A DNA stretch of 64,000 nt from the NCBI RefSeq assembly GCF_029207565.1, contig NZ_JANCMW010000008.1, forward strand, positions 146,620 through 210,619. The letters are read 5' to 3'. The position numbers and the translations under genes are program-made. This stretch comes from Marinobacter iranensis (GTDB taxonomy: Bacteria; Pseudomonadota; Gammaproteobacteria; Pseudomonadales; Oleiphilaceae). Shown here in pieces: positions 38,737 through 54,084 of the stretch. The notes beneath the pieces were generated by a model. The model saw only the letters and a program-made list of their open reading frames with translations. It was not told the DNA's origin and made no database searches. The number at the start of each line of letters is the position of its first letter. Position 1 is the stretch's first letter.

Positions 38737-40842
38737 TCAACCCTTTTTAATGATCGCTTCGGCAATGTTCGAAGGAGCTTCCATATAGCGGGAGAACTCC
38801 ATCGCATAAGACGCCCGACCCTGCGTTGCAGAACGCAGGTCGGTGGCGTAACCGAACATCTCCGACAACGGAACCTCTGCACGAATCGTCTTGCCCGACG
38901 GGGTATCTTCCATACCCTGGACCAGACCACGACGACGGTTCAGGTCACCGACAACGTCACCCATGTACTCTTCAGGGGTAGCCACCTCGACCCTCATCAG
39001 AGGCTCAAGAAGGGCCGGACTGGCTTCCAGTGCGCCCTTCTTCATGGCCATAGAGCCGGCGACCTTGAACGCCATTTCGTTGGAGTCCACATCATGGTAG
39101 GAACCATCATACAGCGTGGCCTTGATCCGCAGCAGTGGATAACCGGCCAGACAGCCGTTCTTCATCTGCTCTTCAATGCCCTGCTGGACAGCGGGAATGT
39201 ATTCCTTGGGAACCACACCACCAACGATTTCATTCACAAAGATAAAGTTCTCGCCATCTTCCTCGTCTAGAGGTAGCGGCTCAAGCTTCAGCTTGACGTG
39301 ACCATACTGACCACGACCACCGGACTGACGTACGAACTTGCCTTCAACATCCACCTTTTTGCGGATGCACTCACGGTAAGCTACTTGCGGCTTACCAATG
39401 TTCGCTTCCACCTTGAACTCGCGACGCATGCGGTCAACGATGATATCGAGGTGAAGCTCACCCATACCGGAAATGATGGTCTGACCAGACTCTTCATCGG
39501 TGCGAACCTGGAACGACGGGTCTTCCTGAGCCAGCTTACCGAGAGCGACACCCATCTTTTCCTGGTCAGCCTTGGACTTGGGCTCAACGGCTACAGAGAT
39601 GACGGGGTCCGGAAACTCCATGCGCTCGAGAATAATCTTGTGGTTCTCATCACACAGGGTATCACCAGTCGTCACGTTCTTCAGGCCGATAGCGGCGGCA
39701 ATGTCGCCGGCCAATACTTCTTTGATTTCCTGCCGATCTTTGGAGTGCATCTGCACCATTCGGCCAACGCGCTCTTTCTTCGCCTTCACGGAATTATAAA
39801 CCGCGTTGCCAGATTCGAGCTTACCGGAATATACCCGGAAGAACGTCAGGGTGCCAACGAAGGGGTCGGTGGCAATCTTAAAGGCGAGAGCGGCGAACGG
39901 AGCATCATCGTCTGCCTGACGGGTTTCTTCGGTTCCGTCTTCGTCGACCTCACCACGGATCGCCTTGACTTCATCCGGAGCTGGCAGAAATTCGATCACG
40001 GAGTCCAGAACCGCCTGAACGCCCTTGTTCTTGAAGGCAGAACCGCAGGTCGCAACGACAATCTCGTTGGCAAGCGTACGCATACGCAGGCCTTTCTTGA
40101 TGTCGTCGATGTTCAGCTCACCTTCTTCAAGGTAGCGCTCCATCAGCTCTTCATTCGCTTCCGCAGCCGCTTCCATCATCTCTTCGCGGTACTTGGCCAC
40201 TTCGTCGACCATTTCCGCCGGAACTTCGCGCTGGTCATAGGTTGCGCCAGCGTCGTCTTCGTTCCAGTAAATCGCCTTGTTACGAATCAGATCGATGACG
40301 CCGGCAAAGTTCTCCTCAGCACCAATCGGCAACTGAACCGGAACGCAGTTTGCGCCCAAACGCTTTTTGATCTGCGCAACCACGCGCAAGAAGTTAGCAC
40401 CGGCACGGTCCATCTTGTTGACGAACACCATGCGGGGCACTTCGTACTTGTTGGCCTGACGCCAGACAGTCTCGGACTGCGGCTCAACACCTGAAGAGCC
40501 ACAGAACACTACAACAGCACCGTCGAGCACGCGCAGGGAACGCTCTACCTCGATGGTAAAGTCAACGTGCCCCGGGGTGTCGATGATGTTGATACGGTGC
40601 TCGGGATACTGCTTGTCCATGCCCTGCCAGAAACAGGTAGTTGCAGCAGACGTGATGGTGATACCACGCTCCTGCTCCTGCTCCATCCAGTCCATGGTTG
40701 CCGCGCCATCATGAACTTCACCGATTTTGTGCGAAATACCTGTGTAGAACAGTACCCGCTCGGTAGTTGTGGTTTTGCCAGCATCAACGTGCGCAACAAT
40801 ACCAATGTTTCTGTATCTCTTAATCGGAGTCTTGCGTGCCAC
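38737..40842 (-). CDS. fusA: Elongation factor G
   Basis: The product is 701 aa. The G domain has [23 protein letters not shown] and NKMDRAGA. Domain IV contains the tip loops needed for translocation ([12 protein letters not shown]). The family C-terminus ([24 protein letters not shown]) is present. It catalyses ribosomal translocation. It is in the str operon, 18 nt after rpsG and 35 nt before tuf1. Confidence 0.98.
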   Translation of the reverse strand: MARKTPIKRYRNIGIVAHVDAGKTTTTERVLFYTGISHKIGEVHDGAATMDWMEQEQERGITITSAATTCFWQGMDKQYPEHRINIIDTPGHVDFTIEVERSLRVLDGAVVVFCGSSGVEPQSETVWRQANKYEVPRMVFVNKMDRAGANFLRVVAQIKKRLGANCVPVQLPIGAEENFAGVIDLIRNKAIYWNEDDAGATYDQREVPAEMVDEVAKYREEMMEAAAEANEELMERYLEEGELNIDDIKKGLRMRTLANEIVVATCGSAFKNKGVQAVLDSVIEFLPAPDEVKAIRGEVDEDGTEETRQADDDAPFAALAFKIATDPFVGTLTFFRVYSGKLESGNAVYNSVKAKKERVGRMVQMHSKDRQEIKEVLAGDIAAAIGLKNVTTGDTLCDENHKIILERMEFPDPVISVAVEPKSKADQEKMGVALGKLAQEDPSFQVRTDEESGQTIISGMGELHLDIIVDRMRREFKVEANIGKPQVAYRECIRKKVDVEGKFVRQSGGRGQYGHVKLKLEPLPLDEEDGENFIFVNEIVGGVVPKEYIPAVQQGIEEQMKNGCLAGYPLLRIKATLYDGSYHDVDSNEMAFKVAGSMAMKKGALEASPALLEPLMRVEVATPEEYMGDVVGDLNRRRGLVQGMEDTPSGKTIRAEVPLSEMFGYATDLRSATQGRASYAMEFSRYMEAPSNIAEAIIKKG

Positions 40843-40860
40843 TGTATAAACCTCGGCTGA

Positions 40861-41331
40861 TTAGAAACGGAAGTGAGAGAACGCCTTGTTGGCTTCTGCC
40901 ATGCGATGAACGTCTTCGCGCTTCTTAACAGCGGAGCCCTTGCTATCAGCGGCATCCAGGATCTCGCCTGCCAGACGCTGCGCCATGGACTTTTCACCAC
41001 GTTTCCGTGAATATTCTACGAGCCAGCGCATGGCCAGCGCGTTCTGACGGGAAGGCCGTACTTCGACAGGCACCTGGTAGGTAGCACCACCCACACGACG
41101 GGATTTAACCTCAACCATCGGCTGGATGTTTTCCAGGGCCTTCTCGAACATGTCGATCGGCTCTTCCTTGGACTTGTCGGCAACGATATCGAGCGCGCCA
41201 TAAACAATGCGCTCAGCAACAGCTTTCTTGCCACTTTCCATCACATGGTTGATGAACTTGGCCAGCCGTGCACTGCCGAATTTAGGATCCGGGATAATTT
41301 CCCGTTTTGCTGCAACTCTTCTTCTAGGCAT
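40861..41331 (-). CDS. rpsG: 30S ribosomal protein S7
   Basis: The product is 156 aa, starting [20 protein letters not shown]. The signature [20 protein letters not shown] is present. It is the primary 30S head assembly protein. A 113-nt spacer from rpsL contains small stem-loops (for example GATAAG/CTTATC just before the start), the place where S7 represses translation in E. coli; conservation is inference. Confidence 0.98.
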   Translation of the reverse strand: MPRRRVAAKREIIPDPKFGSARLAKFINHVMESGKKAVAERIVYGALDIVADKSKEEPIDMFEKALENIQPMVEVKSRRVGGATYQVPVEVRPSRQNALAMRWLVEYSRKRGEKSMAQRLAGEILDAADSKGSAVKKREDVHRMAEANKAFSHFRF

Positions 41332-41444
41332 CGATAAGCCCTTATCTATTAAAAGGTCTTCAGGAACCCCTGAGATAGCATCAGCTACTCAGCCTTACTC
41401 TTACCGTTCTACGTAGCAACGATAAAAGACACCCGTGTGGGACA

Positions 41445-41819
41445 TCAGGACTTGGGTCGTTTTGCACCATACTTGGAGCGGCCCTGCTTACGGTTCTGTA
41501 CACCCTGGGTGTCCAGTGTTCCGCGAACAGTGTGATAGCGCACACCCGGAAGGTCTTTTACTCGACCGCCGCGGATCAGCACAACACTGTGCTCCTGAAG
41601 GTTGTGACCTTCACCACCAATGTATGAGGAAACCTCGTAGCCGTTGGTCAGACGAACACGGCACACTTTACGCAGTGCTGAGTTCGGCTTCTTCGGCGTT
41701 GTGGTGTACACACGAGTACATACACCACGGCGCTGCGGGCAAGCCTGCAGAGCAGGAACGTCGCTCTTGGCTGCCTTGCGTTTACGAGGCTTACGCACCA
41801 ACTGATTAATCGTTGCCAT
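41445..41819 (-). CDS. rpsL: 30S ribosomal protein S12
   Basis: The product is 124 aa from [15 protein letters not shown]. The streptomycin-determining regions [13 protein letters not shown] (K43) and [12 protein letters not shown] (K88) are wild type, so no resistance allele is seen. It controls decoding accuracy. It is the first gene of the str operon. Confidence 0.98.
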   Translation of the reverse strand: MATINQLVRKPRKRKAAKSDVPALQACPQRRGVCTRVYTTTPKKPNSALRKVCRVRLTNGYEVSSYIGGEGHNLQEHSVVLIRGGRVKDLPGVRYHTVRGTLDTQGVQNRKQGRSKYGAKRPKS

Positions 41820-41853
41820 GTAAGCAAACTCCAAAAAACTGTAACAATGAAAC

Positions 41854-41876
41854 TTACCCCCGACAGGCGGGGGTAA
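41854..41876 (-). promoter_or_regulatory. Stem-loop in the rpsL 5' leader
   Basis: A perfect 8-bp stem TTACCCCC/GGGGGTAA with a 7-nt loop lies between the rpsL promoter and start codon, ending 34 nt before the ATG. It is followed by only a short T-rich stretch (GTTTC), so it is a poor terminator. It is more likely a leader structure affecting stability or attenuation. Confidence 0.6.
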
Positions 41877-41891
41877 AATTTGAGGGTCGCA

Positions 41892-41920
41892 AGTTTAAGC
41901 CCGCGCCCCCGAACAGTCAA
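41892..41920 (-). promoter_or_regulatory. str operon (rpsL) promoter
   Basis: On the - strand TTGACT (41915-41920), an exact 17-nt spacer and TAAACT (41892-41897) are followed by GCGACC. This gives a leader of about 65 nt before rpsL and separates str from rpoBC. Confidence 0.8.
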
Positions 41921-41940
41921 GATGACTGATCTCTTTTTAA

Positions 41941-41973
41941 CCACCCGCGGCGTACGTAACTACCGGCGGGTGG
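41941..41973 (-). terminator. Possible rpoC terminator hairpin
   Basis: CCACCCGC (41941-41948) and GCGGGTGG (41966-41973) form an 8-bp stem with a 17-nt loop, 15 nt past the rpoC stop. On the - strand it is followed by TTAAAAAG, not a U tract, so it may be a processing or partial-termination structure. Confidence 0.45.
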
Positions 41974-41987
41974 CGATGCCTGCCAAC

Positions 41988-46202
<4,215 letters not shown>

Positions 46203-46279
46203 CAGTAACAGCTCCGGATGGCGTTATTCTCGGGCGGGTACCGACCGGTACCCGCTCACGCTGCCAAAAACAATTCGGC

Positions 46280-49200
46280 TCAGTCGGATTCCAGCTCGAT
46301 GTCGATACCCAGCGAGCGGATTTCCTTGACCAGAACATTGAAGGATTCGGGCATGCCCGGCTCCATACGATGGTCTCCATCGACAATGTTCTTGTACATC
46401 TTGGTCCGACCGTTCACATCATCAGACTTAACGGTAAGCATTTCCTGCAGCGTATACGCCGCACCGTAAGCCTCAAGGGCCCACACTTCCATCTCACCGA
46501 AGCGCTGACCACCGAACTGCGCCTTACCACCCAGCGGCTGCTGGGTAACCAGGCTGTACGAACCGGTGGAACGAGCGTGCATCTTGTCGTCGATCAAGTG
46601 GTTCAGCTTGAGGATGTACATGTAGCCAACCGTCACCGGGCGATCAAACTCGTCGCCGGTACGGCCGTCATACAGCACAGTCTGGCCAGTCGTACTCAGG
46701 CCTGCCAGCTCAAGCATGCGCTTGACCTCAGCCTCCTTGGCACCATCGAACACCGGCGTTGCCATGGGAACACCCGTGCGCAGGTTGTTGGCCAGCGCCA
46801 GGATCTCTTTGTCACTCAGCGAATCCAGGTCCACATGCGTGACCTCATCCGAGTGGTTATAGATCTCGTCCAGCAGGCTGCGGAGTTCAGCGATCTTGCG
46901 CTGCTCGTCCAGCATCCGACTGATGCGCTCACCCAACCCCTTGGCGGCGGCACCCAGGTGAGTCTCGAGAACCTGACCGACGTTCATCCGCGACGGTACA
47001 CCCAGCGGGTTCAGCACGATGTCAACGGTATTACCGTACTCGTCGTAGGGCATGTCCTCAATCGGCATAACCGCGGAGATAACACCCTTGTTACCGTGAC
47101 GGCCGGCCATCTTGTCGCCCGGCTGAATCCGACGCTTGATCGCGAGGTACACCTTGACGATCTTGAGAACGCCCGGAGCAAGGTCATCGCCCTGCTGAAG
47201 CTTGCCTTTCTTGTCGTCAAAGCGCGCTTCGTGGTCTTTCTTGCGATCTTCAAGGCCCTGCTCGGATTTCTCCAGCAGCTCGTTCAGCGCCTCGTCTTTC
47301 ATCCGCAGCTTGAACCAGTCATCACGTGGCAACTCTGCCAGGTAGGACTCGTCCAGCTTGGCGCCTTTCTTGAGGCCCGGGCCGCTGATAACTTCCTGGT
47401 CCTTGAGCGCGCTCGTCAGGCGCTCATAGGTTGCGCCTTCAACGATGCGATACTCGTCCTTCAGGTCCTTGCGGTACTCGTCCAACTGCTCTTTCTCGAT
47501 GGACTGGGCACGCGTGTCCTTCTCGATGCCGTCACGGGTAAAGACCTGAACGTCGATAACCGTACCACGGGTGCCGGTAGGCACACGTGAGGACGTGTCC
47601 TTAACGTCCGAGGCCTTCTCACCGAAGATAGCCCTCAGCAGCTTCTCCTCCGGCGTCAACTGGGTCTCACCCTTGGGCGTTACCTTGCCGACCAGGATGT
47701 CCCCGGGGCCAACTTCCGCACCGATATAGACGATACCGGACTCATCCAGCTTGGACAGCGCACTTTCACCAACGTTCGGAATATCCGCAGTGATTTCCTC
47801 GCTACCCAGCTTGGTATCCCGGGCCACACAGGTCAGTTCCTGGATGTGGATGGTGGTCAGACGATCTTCCTGAACCACTTTCTCGGAAATAAGGATGGAA
47901 TCCTCAAAGTTGTAACCGTTCCAGGGCATGAACGCGATGCGCATGTTCTGGCCCAGGGCCAGTTCACCCAGATCCACCGAAGGACCGTCAGCCAGCACGT
48001 CACCACGGGCAATTTCGTCGCCCTGGTTGACGATGGAACGCTGATTGATACAGGTGTTCTGGTTTGAACGGGTGTACTTGGTGAGGTTGTAGATATCCAC
48101 ACCAGCATCACCGGCTTCGGTCTCGTCGTCGTTAACCCGTACCACGATGCGGGCCGCGTCGACGCTTTCAATCACACCACCACGACGGGCCGTTACACAC
48201 ACACCGGAGTCCTGGGCCACGGTGCGCTCAACACCGGTACCAACCAACGGTACCTGTGAACGCAGTGTCGGGACCGCCTGGCGCTGCATGTTCGAGCCCA
48301 TCAATGCGCGGTTGGCGTCATCGTGCTCAAGGAACGGAATCAGCGAAGCGGCTACCGAAACCACCTGGCGTGGAGACACGTCCATGAAGTTGACGTTTTC
48401 CGGCGGCGTCACGGTGAACTCGTTCTGATGACGAACGGTAACCAGTTCATCAGCCAGACGATTGTTCTCGTCCATTGCAGCGCTGGCCTGGGCGATAATG
48501 TAGTTGCTCTCTTCGATAGCCGAGAGGTAAACCACTTCATCGGTAACCTGGCCGTCGACAACCTTCCGGTACGGGCTCTCGAGGAAACCGTAGGAGTTGG
48601 AACGGGCATAGGTCGCCAACGAGTTGATCAGACCGATGTTCGGACCTTCCGGTGTTTCGATGGGACAGACACGACCGTAGTGAGTCGGGTGTACGTCACG
48701 AACCTCGAAACCGGCACGCTCACGGGTCAGGCCGCCTGGCCCAAGAGCCGAGATACGGCGCTTGTGAGTCACTTCAGACAGCGGGTTGTTCTGGTCCATG
48801 AACTGGGACAACTGGCTGGAACCGAAGAACTCTTTAACCGCAGCAGCAACCGGCTTGGCGTTGATCAGATCCTGAGGCATCAGGCCTTCACTTTCTGCCA
48901 GGCTCAAGCGCTCACGAACGGCGCGCTCAACGCGAACCAGGCCAACCCGGAACTGATTCTCGGCCATCTCGCCGACACAGCGCACACGGCGGTTACCCAG
49001 GTTATCAATGTCATCGACATTGCCCTGGCCGTTACGGATATCGATCAGCGTCTTAAGGACATCGATAATATCGTCGTGGGTCAGCGTACCTTCACCGGTG
49101 CTTTCTTCACGGCGCAGGCGACGGTTCAGCTTCATGCGGCCAACAGAGGACAGGTCATACCGCTCTTCCGAGAAGAACAGGTTGTTGAACAGATTCTCTG

Positions 49201-50356
49201 CCGATTCCTTGGTGGGCGGTTCGCCCGGGCGCATCATGCGATAGATTTCGACCAGCGCCTCAAGCGGCGTGCGGGTCGGGTCGATGCGCAGTGTGTCCGA
49301 CATGAACGGGCCACAATCCAGGTCGTTGGTGTACAGGGTTTCAATCTCTGTCACACCGGAATCCAGGATCTTGGTAACAACCTCTTCAGTGAGCTCGGTA
49401 TTGCACTCAACCAGAACCTCTCCGGACTTGGTGTCAACCATGTCCTTGGACAGCACGCGACCGTAAAGGTACTCGGTCGGAACTTCCAGCTCGGTCAGGC
49501 CAGCTTTTTCAAGCTGCTTGATATGACGAGCGGTAATCCGGCGGCCTTCCTCGACGATGACATTGCCTTTCTTGTCCTTGATATCGAACGTAGCGATATC
49601 ACCACGCAAGCGGCTCGGCACCAGCTCCAGCTTGCACACTTCGGGGCCGATACTGAACTTACTGGTATCGAAGAACATCTCCAGCATCTGCTCGGAGTTG
49701 TAACCCAGGGCACGCAGGAGGATTGACGCCGGCAGTTTGCGGCGACGATCGATACGGACGAAGACCGAGTCCTTGGCGTCGAACTCGAAGTCCAGCCAGG
49801 AACCACGGTAAGGAATAACCCGCGCCGAATACAGCAGCTTGCCTGACGAGTGGGTCTTTCCCTTGTCATGATCGAAGAACACACCGGGTGAACGGTGGAG
49901 CTGGGAAACGATAACACGCTCGGTACCGTTGATAACGAAGGTACCGTTCTCGGTCATCAGGGGCATTTCGCCCATGTAGACTTCCTGCTCTTTAATATCC
50001 TTGATCGCCTTGTTGGACGATTCCTTATCGTAAATGATAAGTCTTACTTTAACCCGCAGCGGCGCTGCGTAGGTTACGCCCCTAAGCTGGCATTCCTTGA
50101 CGTCAAATACCGGCTCGCCGATGCGGTAACTCACGTATTCGAGTGCGGCATTGCCAGAATAACTGACAATCGGGAATACGGATTTGAATGCTGCGTGGAG
50201 ACCGGTTTCCCGACGATTTTCGGGTGCGGCTTCACTTTGGAGGAAGTCCCGGAACGAATCCAGCTGTATAGACAGCAAATAGGGAACATCCATCACGGAT
50301 GGCAATTTACTAAAATCTTTGCGAATCCGCTTTTTCTCAGTATAGGAGTAAGTCAT
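46280..50356 (-). CDS. rpoB: RNA polymerase subunit beta
   Basis: The product is 1358 aa. The ATG at 50356 ([15 protein letters not shown]) is preferred over one two codons upstream because GGGGA then has normal spacing. The rifampicin-binding region ([18 protein letters not shown], then [14 protein letters not shown]) has the wild-type residues, so no rifampicin-resistance change is seen. The conserved C-terminal clamp ([20 protein letters not shown]) is intact. It is preceded by a 242-nt gap carrying an attenuator-like hairpin. Confidence 0.98.
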   Translation of the reverse strand: MTYSYTEKKRIRKDFSKLPSVMDVPYLLSIQLDSFRDFLQSEAAPENRRETGLHAAFKSVFPIVSYSGNAALEYVSYRIGEPVFDVKECQLRGVTYAAPLRVKVRLIIYDKESSNKAIKDIKEQEVYMGEMPLMTENGTFVINGTERVIVSQLHRSPGVFFDHDKGKTHSSGKLLYSARVIPYRGSWLDFEFDAKDSVFVRIDRRRKLPASILLRALGYNSEQMLEMFFDTSKFSIGPEVCKLELVPSRLRGDIATFDIKDKKGNVIVEEGRRITARHIKQLEKAGLTELEVPTEYLYGRVLSKDMVDTKSGEVLVECNTELTEEVVTKILDSGVTEIETLYTNDLDCGPFMSDTLRIDPTRTPLEALVEIYRMMRPGEPPTKESAENLFNNLFFSEERYDLSSVGRMKLNRRLRREESTGEGTLTHDDIIDVLKTLIDIRNGQGNVDDIDNLGNRRVRCVGEMAENQFRVGLVRVERAVRERLSLAESEGLMPQDLINAKPVAAAVKEFFGSSQLSQFMDQNNPLSEVTHKRRISALGPGGLTRERAGFEVRDVHPTHYGRVCPIETPEGPNIGLINSLATYARSNSYGFLESPYRKVVDGQVTDEVVYLSAIEESNYIIAQASAAMDENNRLADELVTVRHQNEFTVTPPENVNFMDVSPRQVVSVAASLIPFLEHDDANRALMGSNMQRQAVPTLRSQVPLVGTGVERTVAQDSGVCVTARRGGVIESVDAARIVVRVNDDETEAGDAGVDIYNLTKYTRSNQNTCINQRSIVNQGDEIARGDVLADGPSVDLGELALGQNMRIAFMPWNGYNFEDSILISEKVVQEDRLTTIHIQELTCVARDTKLGSEEITADIPNVGESALSKLDESGIVYIGAEVGPGDILVGKVTPKGETQLTPEEKLLRAIFGEKASDVKDTSSRVPTGTRGTVIDVQVFTRDGIEKDTRAQSIEKEQLDEYRKDLKDEYRIVEGATYERLTSALKDQEVISGPGLKKGAKLDESYLAELPRDDWFKLRMKDEALNELLEKSEQGLEDRKKDHEARFDDKKGKLQQGDDLAPGVLKIVKVYLAIKRRIQPGDKMAGRHGNKGVISAVMPIEDMPYDEYGNTVDIVLNPLGVPSRMNVGQVLETHLGAAAKGLGERISRMLDEQRKIAELRSLLDEIYNHSDEVTHVDLDSLSDKEILALANNLRTGVPMATPVFDGAKEAEVKRMLELAGLSTTGQTVLYDGRTGDEFDRPVTVGYMYILKLNHLIDDKMHARSTGSYSLVTQQPLGGKAQFGGQRFGEMEVWALEAYGAAYTLQEMLTVKSDDVNGRTKMYKNIVDGDHRMEPGMPESFNVLVKEIRSLGIDIELESD

Positions 50357-50527
50357 CTGCATTCCCCAGCTTTAGACCTGATACCTGGTATCAAGAAGCA
50401 ACCATTTTCATGCTTCGGGGCCGAATTGCTCGGCTTACTGCGCCGTCTTGAACAAGACTCTCGCTGTAGGTTATAGATTCTGACAGCACCACAAGATCGG
50501 CGTTCAGAGTCTATAGCATATACAACA

Positions 50528-50559
50528 GAAAAAGGCCGGTGGCACACGGCCACCAGCCT
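50528..50559 (-). terminator. rplL-rpoB attenuator hairpin
   Basis: On the - strand AGGCTGGTGGC, a 3-5-nt loop and GCCACCGGCCT form an imperfect GC-rich stem followed by TTTTT. It lies 39 nt past the rplL stop and before rpoB. A partial terminator at this place is known in E. coli, where it lowers rpoBC relative to rplJL; the same role is inferred here. Confidence 0.75.
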
Positions 50560-50598
50560 GTCCATGCTTAACGCACGGTTTCGATCAACAGCCAACTC

Positions 50599-50976
50599 TT
50601 ACTTGAGCTCAACAGAAGCGCCTGCTTCCTCAAGCTTCTTCTTGGCGGCTTCAGCGTCGTCTTTGCTCGCTGCTTCCTTGATAACGGAAGGAGCGCTGTC
50701 GACCATTTCCTTGGCTTCTTTCAGACCCAGGCCAGTCAGTTCACGAACGGCCTTGATAACGTTTACTTTCTTCTCACCAGGACCGGTAAGAACAACGTCA
50801 AATTCAGTCTGCTCTTCAGCAGCGGCGGCTTCGCCACCGGCAGCAGCCGGAGCGGCAGCTACAGCAGCAGCTGCAGACACGCCGAATTTCTCTTCCATTG
50901 CTTCAACCAGCGCAACAACGTCCATTACGCTCATTTCAGCAATTGCGTTCAAAATGTCTTCGTTAGACAGAGCCAT
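50599..50976 (-). CDS. rplL: 50S ribosomal protein L7/L12
   Basis: The product is 125 aa. It has an N-terminal dimerisation helix ([19 protein letters not shown]), an Ala/Gly hinge ([20 protein letters not shown]) and a C-terminal factor-binding domain ([20 protein letters not shown]). It forms the multimeric stalk that recruits EF-Tu and EF-G. It lies 39 nt after rplJ. Confidence 0.98.
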   Translation of the reverse strand: MALSNEDILNAIAEMSVMDVVALVEAMEEKFGVSAAAAVAAAPAAAGGEAAAAEEQTEFDVVLTGPGEKKVNVIKAVRELTGLGLKEAKEMVDSAPSVIKEAASKDDAEAAKKKLEEAGASVELK

Positions 50977-51015
50977 GACTTTCTCCCAAAAATATAAAAA
51001 TGGTGTTCAACAGAA

Positions 51016-51546
51016 TCAAGCAGCTTCTTGCTTCTGGTCTCGAACTGCCGCTACAGCACGGGTCACTTTTGTTGGTACTTCGTTCAGTGTCCGCGCCAGC
51101 TTGGTGATTGGTGCCTGTGTTACTGCAGCCAGCATCGTCAACGCCTCATGGCGTGTCGGCAGCTTGGCAAGGCGATCGATCTGGTCTGCGCCCATCAGCT
51201 CACCGCCGACGGCCAGGCCTTTGATCTCGAATGCCTCTTTCTCTTTGGCAAAATCCTTCAGCAGGCGTGCAGCCGCACCCGGATCTTCCATTGAGAATGC
51301 CAGAATTGTCGGGCCGACCAGCGCCGCATCAATACACTCGAACTCGGTACCGCGGATAGCGATCTTCGCCAGGTTGTTACGAACAACCTTCAGATGAACG
51401 CTCTCAGCACGGGCCTTAGCTCGCAGCGCCGTCATATCACCAGAGGTGATACCACGGTAGTCAGCCAGAACAACAGACAGAGCACCACCGGCAGTCTCGT
51501 TGACTTCAGCGACGATCGCTTTCTTGTCTTCGAGTCTAATTGCCAC
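51016..51546 (-). CDS. rplJ: 50S ribosomal protein L10
   Basis: The product is 176 aa. The start is a GTG at 51546 ([15 protein letters not shown]) with a strong AGGAGAAA site upstream; an in-frame ATG at 51645 would add 33 residues that belong to the regulatory leader. The L10 core ([33 protein letters not shown]) is present. It anchors L7/L12 to the 50S and autoregulates its own mRNA. Confidence 0.96.
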   Translation of the reverse strand: MAIRLEDKKAIVAEVNETAGGALSVVLADYRGITSGDMTALRAKARAESVHLKVVRNNLAKIAIRGTEFECIDAALVGPTILAFSMEDPGAAARLLKDFAKEKEAFEIKGLAVGGELMGADQIDRLAKLPTRHEALTMLAAVTQAPITKLARTLNEVPTKVTRAVAAVRDQKQEAA

Positions 51547-51639
51547 TGGATTTCTCCTCGATTTCGCCAGGGATATCCCGGCAAACCCACATATACCCCT
51601 CGCGGGGCTCCTAACGGTGTTTGGGTTCAGAGAGAACGT

Positions 51640-51715
51640 CTTCACACCGTCTGCGCAGGCGTTGCTTTAACCCATATAGCCAGAAGGCTTCAGGGGCCTG
51701 CGGTCTTTGACAGCC
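51640..51715 (-). promoter_or_regulatory. L10-type ribosomal protein leader of rplJL
   Basis: The 211-nt gap between rplA and rplJ contains, on the - strand, TCAAAGACCGCAGGCC (51695-51710) and CGCCTGCGCAGACGGTG (51645-51661). These resemble the paired elements of the E. coli rplJ leader (AAGACCGTAGGC and GCATAGACGGTG). They can pair through GCAGGC/GCCTGC. This is the expected L10-(L12) binding region for feedback. Exact boundaries are approximate. Confidence 0.7.
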
Positions 51716-51757
51716 TTGGCTTCCGCCCAGACTACAAAGTAACTACCGACCGGTTGC

Positions 51758-52456
51758 TCAGATGTTCAGAGCACTCTGATCGATAGTCAGACCAGGGCCC
51801 ATCGTCGACGACAGGGTTACCTTCTTGAGGTAAACACCTTTCGAGGAAGACGGCTTGGCCTTTTTCAGATCCGCGATCAGAGCCTCAAGGTTTTCCTTGA
51901 TGTTCTGCGCAGAGAATTCCACATTACCCATCGGCGCATGGATGATACCGTTCTTGTCAGTACGGTAACGAACCTGACCTGCCTTGGCATTCTTTACGGC
52001 AGTCTCAACGTCCGGGGTAACGGTGCCGACTTTCGGGTTCGGCATCAGGCCACGGGGACCAAGGATCTGGCCCAACTGACCGACAACACGCATGGCATCC
52101 GGAGTGGCAATAACCACATCGAAATCCATGTTGCCTTTTTTGACTTCTTCAGCCAGGTCATCCATACCAACGATATCAGCGCCGGCTGCAGTTGCCTTCT
52201 CGGCGTTTGCACCCTGGGTGAATACCGCTACACGAACCGTCTTGCCGGTGCCGTGTGGCAGAACGGTGCTGCTACGCACCACCTGATCGGATTTACGCGC
52301 ATCTACGCCGAGATTAACGGCGACGTCTACGGATTCCTTGAACTTGACGCTTTCACCCAGTTCAACCAGCAGTGATACTGCCTCGTCAACCGAATAGGCG
52401 CGGGTGGCGTCTACTTTTTCACGAATCAGCTTCTGACGCTTGCTAAGCTTTGCCAT
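51758..52456 (-). CDS. rplA: 50S ribosomal protein L1
   Basis: The product is 232 aa, starting [21 protein letters not shown]. Family segments include [20 protein letters not shown] and [16 protein letters not shown]. It forms the mobile L1 stalk that moves E-site tRNA, and in E. coli represses rplKA translation. It starts one base after the rplK stop. Confidence 0.98.
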   Translation of the reverse strand: MAKLSKRQKLIREKVDATRAYSVDEAVSLLVELGESVKFKESVDVAVNLGVDARKSDQVVRSSTVLPHGTGKTVRVAVFTQGANAEKATAAGADIVGMDDLAEEVKKGNMDFDVVIATPDAMRVVGQLGQILGPRGLMPNPKVGTVTPDVETAVKNAKAGQVRYRTDKNGIIHAPMGNVEFSAQNIKENLEALIADLKKAKPSSSKGVYLKKVTLSSTMGPGLTIDQSALNI

Positions 52457-52457
52457 G

Positions 52458-52889
52458 TTACAGGCCCTCCACGTTCAGGCCCATACTGCGGGCTGTTCCT
52501 GCAATGGTACGAACTGCTGCATCCATATCGGCGGCAGTCAGATCCGGCTCCTTGGTCTTGGCGATCTCTTCGAGCTGCTCACGGGTCACGGTGCCGACCT
52601 TGTCGGTGTTCGGACGACCGGAGCCACTCTTGATACCCGCGGCTTTCTTCAGAAGAACCGGTGCAGGCGGAGTCTTGGTGATAAAGGTAAAGCTGCGATC
52701 ACTGTAAACGGTAATAACCGTCGGAATCGGCAGGCCCGGCTCCATATCCTGGGTCTGCGCATTAAACGCTTTGCAGAACTCCATGATGTTTACGCCGCGC
52801 TGACCCAGCGCAGGACCAACGGGGGGACTCGGGTTGGCCTTGCCGGCAGCAACCTGAAGCTTGATATATGCGTCAATCTTCTTAGCCAT
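52458..52889 (-). CDS. rplK: 50S ribosomal protein L11
   Basis: The product is 143 aa, starting [20 protein letters not shown]. The signature region [21 protein letters not shown] is split by the hinge as usual. It is part of the GTPase-associated centre and is required for RelA activation. It is preceded by a 119-nt gap holding the nusG terminator. Confidence 0.98.
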   Translation of the reverse strand: MAKKIDAYIKLQVAAGKANPSPPVGPALGQRGVNIMEFCKAFNAQTQDMEPGLPIPTVITVYSDRSFTFITKTPPAPVLLKKAAGIKSGSGRPNTDKVGTVTREQLEEIAKTKEPDLTAADMDAAVRTIAGTARSMGLNVEGL

Positions 52890-52955
52890 GATTTTTCTCC
52901 TGTGGGTGCGAACGCCTTTCGGCTCCCCTGTATTTACAACTGCCTAAAGCAGACA

Positions 52956-52987
52956 CAAAAAGCCCGCGTCGCCATAGCGCGCGAGCT
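52956..52987 (-). terminator. Terminator-like hairpin between nusG and rplK
   Basis: On the - strand AGCTCGCGCGC, a 4-nt loop and GCG-A-CGCGGGCT form a stem of 11 pairs with one bulge and a G-T pair, followed by TTTTT. It lies 22 nt past the nusG stop and would separate secE-nusG from rplKAJL-rpoBC, at least partly. Confidence 0.8.
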
Positions 52988-53008
52988 CTCAGCATGTAAG
53001 GCTGCCAA

Positions 53009-53542
53009 TCAGTCTTTTTCGACTTGCCCAAACTCTAGTTCTACCGGAGTTGAACGGCCGAAAATCAGCACGGCAACCTTGACCCGACTCTTGTCGTAGT
53101 CAACTTCTTCAACCACGCCATTGAAGTCCGCGAACGGGCCTTCTGTGACGCGTACAACCTCGCCCGGCTCAAACAGAGTCTTCGGCTTGGGCTTGTCAGC
53201 GCCGCTTTCAACACGGCGAAGAATAGCCTCAGCTTCTTTCTCCGTGATGGGAGCCGGCTTGTCCTTGGTACCACCAATGAAACCAAGAACCCTGGGCGTG
53301 TTCTTGACCAGGTGCCAGGTGCCGTCATCCATTTCCATCTGCACCAGAACGTATCCAGGGTAGAACTTGCGCTCACTCTTGCGCTTCTTCCCGTCACGCA
53401 TCTCGACGACTTCTTCAGTCGGCACAAGAATCTCGCCGAACTTATCTTCCAAGCCGTTGAGAGCAATACGCTCCCTGAGAGTGCGCATCACGTGCTTTTC
53501 GAAGCCAGAATACGCATGAACGACGTACCAGCGCTTAGCCAT
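53009..53542 (-). CDS. nusG: Transcription termination/antitermination factor NusG
   Basis: The product is 177 aa. The NGN domain starts [17 protein letters not shown] and contains [18 protein letters not shown]. The C-terminal KOW domain ([20 protein letters not shown]) contacts Rho or S10. It couples RNA polymerase to the ribosome. It lies 12 nt after secE. Confidence 0.98.
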   Translation of the reverse strand: MAKRWYVVHAYSGFEKHVMRTLRERIALNGLEDKFGEILVPTEEVVEMRDGKKRKSERKFYPGYVLVQMEMDDGTWHLVKNTPRVLGFIGGTKDKPAPITEKEAEAILRRVESGADKPKPKTLFEPGEVVRVTEGPFADFNGVVEEVDYDKSRVKVAVLIFGRSTPVELEFGQVEKD

Positions 53543-53554
53543 TGCCCACTCCTG

Positions 53555-53923
53555 TTACCCGATAACTCCGGAGACCAGCCAACTGATCAACGAATCCATA
53601 CCCCACAGCATCAGCGCCACAACCAACACAAACACAACAACGATGGCTGTAGTCTGGATCAGCTCCGGCCTGGTGGGCCATACGACCTTCCGGATTTCAA
53701 CCCTGGCTTCCTTGAGCAGGGTCGCAAAACGCCGACCACGCTCAGTTTGGAGCGCCACAAAAGCGGCGACCAGAGCAAGAGCTACGAGAGCCAGCACCCG
53801 ATACAGCAGTGACTCGGCATTAAAATACTGATTGCCAACGACACCGATGGCAATCAGAACAAAAACAACCAGCCACTTTACTGCATCGAAGCCACTGGTT
53901 GAACGATCGGCTTTTGACTCCAT
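53555..53923 (-). CDS. secE: Protein translocase subunit SecE
   Basis: The product is 122 aa from MESKADRSTSGFDAVKWL. It has three membrane segments (about residues 17-34, 41-62 and 91-115), as in the gammaproteobacterial long form. The conserved amphipathic region KEARVEIRKVVWPTRPELIQ precedes the last helix. It clamps the SecY channel. It lies 33 nt after tRNA-Trp. Confidence 0.97.
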   Translation of the reverse strand: MESKADRSTSGFDAVKWLVVFVLIAIGVVGNQYFNAESLLYRVLALVALALVAAFVALQTERGRRFATLLKEARVEIRKVVWPTRPELIQTTAIVVVFVLVVALMLWGMDSLISWLVSGVIG

Positions 53924-53956
53924 AGGAATCAGCTTATGTATCCGGATGTTAAAAAA

Positions 53957-54032
<76 letters not shown>

Positions 54033-54084
54033 GCACCGAAACAACTCAGCGCACTTACTTCAAGTTCTTACTCAAAAAGAGCAA

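Noticed and set aside
37730..38788. Open frame of about 350 codons opposite tuf1 (with a twin opposite tuf2)
   Set aside because: It appears in both copies only because tuf itself is duplicated; no support as a gene.
48323..49726. Open frame of about 467 codons opposite rpoB
   Set aside because: Antisense shadow of rpoB with the same explanation as for rpoC.
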